From contig JACPQY010000030.1 of assembly GCA_016190245.1 (NCBI GenBank), positions 1 through 36,884 of the forward strand: a stretch of 36,884 nucleotides of DNA, read 5' to 3'. The translations under genes were made by a program, and so were the position numbers. Shown here piece after piece: positions 33,135 through 36,884 of the stretch. A model generated the notes under the pieces. It searched no databases. It was not told the origin of the DNA and worked only from the letters and a program-made list of their open reading frames with translations. Source of the DNA: Nitrospirota bacterium (lineage in GTDB: Bacteria > JACPQY01). Within the stretch, counting starts at the first letter, position 1, and every line of letters begins with the position of its first letter.

Positions 33135-34388
33135 ATGGCCTCGGAAGCGAACCTCTTCGTCTATGACGAGGTCACGCAACTGCCCAGCCTCCACGCCGCT
33201 CTACCTCGGGTGCGACTCCTCCTCGACAACTTCCGACGCCTCGGTCTGATCTACGTGGACCTGACCCACTACGGCCACTTCGAGGAGGCGGAGGGGGGAG
33301 ACAAGTTCGACGAGATTGTCCGCCGGGTGGCCAAGCGCTTCCAGAAGTTTGCCTCCGAAATCAGCCGGGAGTCGATTCTCGCCGTGGACTGGCCAAGCGG
33401 TGGGGATCTCGTTGCCTTTGTCGCGATGGACGACCCCGAACTCGACCGTGCCGCGATGCACGAGATCTGCCAGATGCTCGACATCGAGTTGACGAGCGAG
33501 ATGCACGAGCTCCTGAGAGGAGACGGCACGGGCCGCTACGCGGCCTACGTGGGGTACGACGTTGTGCATCAGAACTCGCTTGTCCGCTTCGAACGACTCA
33601 TACGGCGGGGGATCAACGAGGCTCTCAACATGGCGATGAACGAGGACGCACGCGAGCGGAACTACCGCATCGGCCGCCTCCGCGAGATCGTGAGACGCCG
33701 GGATCTGCGCCCGCTGTTTCAGCCGATCCAGCACCTCCAGAAGGGTCTCGTGGTTGGCTACGAGGTTCTGATACGTGGCCCTGAGAATACGAAGTTCAAT
33801 GACCCCTCCGTGCTTTTCTCCACCGCCCAGTCCTGCAACATGACGTTCCAACTCGAGGAGGCGGGACAGAGCCAGATGCTCGACGTCCTGCGCGCCAACG
33901 GTTCGCACCAGTACTTCCTGAATGTGGAGCCCGACATCATCGAGAAGGATGAACTGTACCGCCTTCCCGTGGTGCAGGACCGGGGGATTGACTCGCGCAG
34001 CCTTGTGATCGAGGTGACGGAGCGCGCGGCGATCACGAACCTCGAGGCGTTCGCAAGGTCCATCCAGCGCGTCAAGGAGACGGGGCTGAGGGTGGCCGTG
34101 GACGACGTCGGCTCCGGCTACGCCTCCATCGAGTCCGTGGCCTTCCTGAAGCCGGATTACATCAAGATCGATCGGCTCCTCATCCACGAGATCCACGAGG
34201 ATCCGACGCGTCGGGAAGTGACGCGGACGATCCTGGACTTGGCGTCGAGGATCGATGCCATGTGCATTGCCGAGGGGATCGAAAAGGCGGCCGAGATGGA
34301 GTGCCTGATCGATCTGGGGGTGGAGTTAGGTCAAGGGTTCTACCTCGGCCGGCCGAATCCGGCCCCGCCCGCGGCCCCGCAAAGGTAG
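33135..34388 (+). CDS. EAL-domain c-di-GMP phosphodiesterase with degenerate GGDEF-like N-terminus
   Basis: This is a 417-residue protein. The EAL domain (about 185-410) has the residues needed for catalysis: Glu210 in GYEVLIRG (EVL for EAL), Asn263 in FLNVEPD, Glu293 in VIEVTER, Asp323-Asp324 in VAVDDVGSGYAS, Lys344 in YIKIDR, Glu380 in IAEGIE and Gln400 in GQGFYLGRP. It should hydrolyse c-di-GMP. The N-terminal 160 residues keep the start of a GGDEF fold (DEVTQLPSLHAALPRV, LGLIYVDLTHYG) but have SGGDLVAF instead of the GGDEF signature, so cyclase activity is unlikely. No membrane segment is seen, so it is cytosolic. It probably starts on a leaderless mRNA. Confidence 0.9.
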   Translation: MASEANLFVYDEVTQLPSLHAALPRVRLLLDNFRRLGLIYVDLTHYGHFEEAEGGDKFDEIVRRVAKRFQKFASEISRESILAVDWPSGGDLVAFVAMDDPELDRAAMHEICQMLDIELTSEMHELLRGDGTGRYAAYVGYDVVHQNSLVRFERLIRRGINEALNMAMNEDARERNYRIGRLREIVRRRDLRPLFQPIQHLQKGLVVGYEVLIRGPENTKFNDPSVLFSTAQSCNMTFQLEEAGQSQMLDVLRANGSHQYFLNVEPDIIEKDELYRLPVVQDRGIDSRSLVIEVTERAAITNLEAFARSIQRVKETGLRVAVDDVGSGYASIESVAFLKPDYIKIDRLLIHEIHEDPTRREVTRTILDLASRIDAMCIAEGIEKAAEMECLIDLGVELGQGFYLGRPNPAPPAAPQR

Positions 34389-34436
34389 GGAAAGCCGCCC
34401 GGCGGCCGACGCGCGGGCGGAGGAGTTCGCGGCGAC

Positions 34437-35852
34437 ATGACCTCCCGGCGAGACGCTTTGCCGTTGTTCTCATCGCCGGGGGCGCGGGGAACCGGCCCGT
34501 TGGCGGATCGTTTGCGACCCGAGACGCTGGATGAGCTGGTGGGGCAGCCCGACCTCGCGGGGATCGATGCCGTCCTTCGGCGTTGGATCGATGAGGATGC
34601 GGTGCCTTCCCTCGTCCTGTGGGGCCCTCCGGGGTGCGGCAAGACGAGCGCGGCGCGGGTTGTCCAGCGGCACACTCGACGCCCCGTGGTTGCTTTCTCG
34701 GCGGTGGCCTCGGGGGTCAAGGACGTGCGTGCCGTTCTCGAACGGGCCGAGGCCGCATGGAAGGGAGGCGGTCCGCCCACCCTGGTCTTCATCGACGAGC
34801 TCCACCATTTCACCAAGGTCCAACAGGACATCTTCCTCCCGCATGTGGAGGAGGGGAGTGTCGTTCTGCTGGCGACCACGACGGAGAATCCGTCCTTCCA
34901 CGTCATCGGACCCTTGCTGTCCCGGTGCCAGGTCCTTATCCTCCGGCGCCTGTCCGAGGAGGACCTCTCGACGCTCCTGCGGCGCGGACTGACTCACCCG
35001 AGGGGGGGGCTGACCGAACGAAAGGTGGAGGCGGTGGACGAGGTACTCGGGGCCATTGCATCCGCGGCGGACGGTGATGCCCGGCGGGCGCTCAATGTCC
35101 TGGATCTTGCGGCGCGGGCGACCAAGCCCGGTGACGTGATCACCGCCGAGACGGTCCGGCGGGTCCTCGGTCGCCGGGTGTACCTCTACGACCGCGACAG
35201 GGAGGAGCACTACAACGTCATCTCGGCGTTCATCAAGAGTGTGAGAGGGAGCAATCCCGATGCGGCCATCTACTGGCTTGCCCGAATGCTGGAATCGGGG
35301 GAGGATCCGCTCTTCATCGCCCGCCGCATGATCATCCTGGCCTCCGAGGACATTGGGAACGCCGACCCGCGGGCGTTGCCGATGGCGGTGGCCGCGATGC
35401 ACGCGGTGGACTTCATCGGCCTGCCCGAGGGTACGCTTCCGCTCGCACAAGCGGCGGCGTATCTCGCCTCGGCGCCGAAGTCCAATGCAGCCTACCGGGC
35501 CTATCTGGACGCCCGGGCAGACGTGGCGCGCCACGGCTCGCTGCCCGTCCCGCAGCACCTTCGAAACGCGGTCACCTCGCTCATGGAAGGCGCCGGTTAC
35601 GGGCGGGGCTACCTGTATCCGCACGACGATCCGGGTGGGATTGTCGCCCAGACCTACCTCCCGGAGGCCCTCAGTGGGCGGTCCTACTATCGGCCCAAGA
35701 GCCACGGCGCAGAGAGGGAGATCGCGGATCGGCTGAGAGAGTGGGAGCGCATGCGGGCGGAAAGGGGGGCGGAACGGCCGGCGGCCGAAAGCGATGGAAT
35801 TGCCCGAAGCGGAAGTGCTCTGCCGCCAGTTGAGGGAAAGCCTCGGCGGTAG
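34437..35852 (+). CDS. rarA: Replication-associated recombination protein A (MgsA/RarA AAA+ ATPase)
   Basis: This is a 471-residue protein, slightly longer than E. coli RarA (447). It shows LADRLRPETLDELVGQ, Walker A LWGPPGCGKT (61-70), Walker B LVFIDELHHF (116-125), TTTENPSF, LLSRCQV and the C-terminal tetramerisation domain (EHYNVISAFIKSVRGSNPDAAIYWLARMLESGEDP, then RMIILASEDIGNADP). The Walker B helix reads DELHHFTK where DEIHRFNK is usual. RarA acts at stalled forks and single-strand DNA ends. The last 59 bases overlap the mutM gene in another frame, so two DNA-maintenance genes share one mRNA. Confidence 0.95.
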   Translation: MTSRRDALPLFSSPGARGTGPLADRLRPETLDELVGQPDLAGIDAVLRRWIDEDAVPSLVLWGPPGCGKTSAARVVQRHTRRPVVAFSAVASGVKDVRAVLERAEAAWKGGGPPTLVFIDELHHFTKVQQDIFLPHVEEGSVVLLATTTENPSFHVIGPLLSRCQVLILRRLSEEDLSTLLRRGLTHPRGGLTERKVEAVDEVLGAIASAADGDARRALNVLDLAARATKPGDVITAETVRRVLGRRVYLYDRDREEHYNVISAFIKSVRGSNPDAAIYWLARMLESGEDPLFIARRMIILASEDIGNADPRALPMAVAAMHAVDFIGLPEGTLPLAQAAAYLASAPKSNAAYRAYLDARADVARHGSLPVPQHLRNAVTSLMEGAGYGRGYLYPHDDPGGIVAQTYLPEALSGRSYYRPKSHGAEREIADRLREWERMRAERGAERPAAESDGIARSGSALPPVEGKPRR

Positions 35853-36651
35853 GCGGATCGCGTCCGTCCAGATCCTCACTCCGGCTTTCGTCGAGGGAAC
35901 CGCCCGGGCATTGGCGGGTGGCCGCATCTCCTCCGTCACTCGGTACGGCAAGGCCATCGCGCTGGACCTCGCCCGGGGGCGGGCTGCTGAGGTTGTGGTC
36001 CTCCTGCAGCTCGGCATGACCGGCCAGCTCCTGTTGCGCGAGGACGGCTCGGCTTTGCAGCCGCATACGCACATCGTACTTGGGTTCGAGGGGCACAACC
36101 GGGTCCTCCATGTCCGCGATGCAAGGCGGTTCGGTCGTATGGTGGTGATGTCGCCTCACGCGTTCTCGATGTGGCGGTTGGACAACACCGCGGCCGATCC
36201 GTTGGGGATGAGCGCAAGTGAGTTTTGCCGGCGCGTTCGAGTGCGCCGCGCCCCCATCAAGCGGGTTCTCCTCAACCAGCGTGTTGTCGCCGGCATCGGC
36301 AACATCTACTCGGACGAGGCGCTGTTCGAGGCCGGCCTGCACCCCATGAGCCCCGCCTGCTCCTTTCCCGACGAGGATCTAGGCCGACTGCACGCGGCCT
36401 TGGCGCGAGTGCTGAGCCGGGCGATCGCTGCCGGGGGATCGACCATCTCGGATTTCGTGGACCTATACGGCCGCAAGGGTGGCTTCCAGCGGCAACACCG
36501 AATCTACGGTCGCTACGGCCGGCCGTGCCCGGAATGCGGCACGGTCCTGAGGCGGATTCGCGAGACCAGCCGCAGCTTCACCTATTGCCCCCGCTGCCAG
36601 CCTGCAGGTGTTTGCCGCTCTGCGAGGCATGGGCGCCATAGGATCGTGTAG
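35794..36651 (+). CDS. mutM: Formamidopyrimidine-DNA glycosylase family protein (MutM/Fpg)
   Basis: This is a 285-residue protein. It has the Fpg/Nei fold: ELPEAEVL at the start, Lys53 in YGKAIALDL, LLQLGMTGQLLL, ARRFGRMVV, NQRVVAGIGNIYSDEALFEAGLHP (helix-two-turn-helix), and the C-terminal zinc finger Cys245-x2-Cys248-x16-Cys265-x2-Cys268 with RETSRSFTYC. In Fpg the residue after Met is Pro1, the nucleophile; here Met is followed directly by Glu, so the proline is absent and Met would probably not be removed. A base-excision role on oxidised purines is therefore uncertain. The start lies inside rarA. Confidence 0.9.
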   Translation: MELPEAEVLCRQLRESLGGRRIASVQILTPAFVEGTARALAGGRISSVTRYGKAIALDLARGRAAEVVVLLQLGMTGQLLLREDGSALQPHTHIVLGFEGHNRVLHVRDARRFGRMVVMSPHAFSMWRLDNTAADPLGMSASEFCRRVRVRRAPIKRVLLNQRVVAGIGNIYSDEALFEAGLHPMSPACSFPDEDLGRLHAALARVLSRAIAAGGSTISDFVDLYGRKGGFQRQHRIYGRYGRPCPECGTVLRRIRETSRSFTYCPRCQPAGVCRSARHGRHRIV

Positions 36652-36884
36652 GTCTGGGTCCTGTTTGAAAACCTTTAGCCGGCCACCGCAATCTTTGTAG
36701 GGGAGGGTGCTTGCACCCTCCCTCCCCCCGGGCGGGTCCATCCGCCACGGCGGACGGAAGGACCCGCCCCTACCACGGTCATTGCCCTGCCATCTCCGCC
36801 GCGGCGGACAGGGCCACACCTGGGCAGGAAGCCCTGGTGCCACGAGCGGAAGGCAGCCCACGAAGGGCTGCGATGAACGTGGCA
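36652..36884. repeat. Stack of four hairpins downstream of mutM
   Basis: No gene is visible. In order: GGGAGGGTGC/GCACCCTCCC (36701-36710, 36713-36722); GGGCGGGTCC/GGACCCGCCC (36730-36739, 36760-36769) enclosing TCCGCCACGGCGGA (36741-36754); GCCCTG/CAGGGC (36784-36789, 36809-36814) enclosing TCCGCCGCGGCGGA (36795-36808); and GCAGCCC/GGGCTGC (36853-36859, 36865-36871). The window ends within this array. Confidence 0.75.

Noticed and set aside
34470-36098. 542-codon minus-strand frame opposite rarA and mutM
   Set aside because: Shadow of the two plus-strand genes, with no recognisable motif.
1-36884. CRISPR arrays, rRNA, transposase or phage genes, biosynthetic gene cluster
   Set aside because: No regularly spaced direct repeats, no RNA-gene signatures and no such protein motifs were found on either strand.

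Overview
The window is a GC-rich stretch (roughly two thirds G+C by eye) of a bacterial chromosome, probably from an uncultured Gram-negative lineage. The kdsB gene (Kdo activation for lipopolysaccharide) points to an outer membrane. CheR points to chemotaxis-type signalling, and a five-haem cytochrome c to respiration. The C-terminal sorting tail at the left edge resembles the Gly-Cys/helix/Arg tails of Myxococcota-like and other deep-branching diderms. No 16S, tRNA, phage, transposase or CRISPR was seen, so I cannot name the phylum.

Layout. 1-3113 (+): the end of a surface protein with a sorting tail, a hairpin-rich gap, a HEAT-repeat protein coupled to a PF14907-type nucleotidyltransferase, and an aldo/keto reductase-like protein lacking its catalytic residues. 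3200-5792 (-): an MBOAT O-acyltransferase with an SGNH partner, in less GC-rich DNA. 6368-9720: isochorismatase-type hydrolase (-), then a methyltransferase behind a coupled 11-codon leader ORF, an NAD(P)-binding epimerase-like protein and a SAM hydroxide adenosyltransferase (+). 9868-12690: ruvB followed by a Tam41-like CDP-diacylglycerol synthase (-), and a divergent DUF218 protein. 12886-15536 (-): LarA-like protein and DUF4340 protein. 15619-18835 (+): folE and a large membrane protein with Ig-like and carbohydrate-binding-like tail domains. 19124-24947 (-): a fused MrfA helicase/MrfB exonuclease, and the set multihaem cytochrome, Rid protein, A-type Fe-S carrier. 25058-32076 (+): kdsB, pyrG, cheR, plsC, MmgE/PrpD and an M48 protease, the last four overlapping end to end. 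32339-36651: a lone LolD-like ATPase (-), then an EAL-domain protein, rarA and mutM (+).

Genome maintenance is a recurring theme (ruvB, rarA, mutM, mrfAB fusion), as is envelope building (kdsB, plsC, Tam41-like, MBOAT/SGNH, DUF218, M48, LolD-like). The most striking non-coding pattern is a dispersed palindrome with core TCCGCC-NN-GGCGGA, nested inside unrelated longer inverted repeats. It lies in gene 3' ends: four of five convergent junctions carry it or its associated 70-bp repeat, and none of the five divergent junctions does. Other points for follow-up are the 162-bp inverted-repeat element, two AT-rich codon islands inside GC-rich genes, promoters set for leaderless mRNA, a mutM without its catalytic proline, and the bacterial Tam41-like enzyme.
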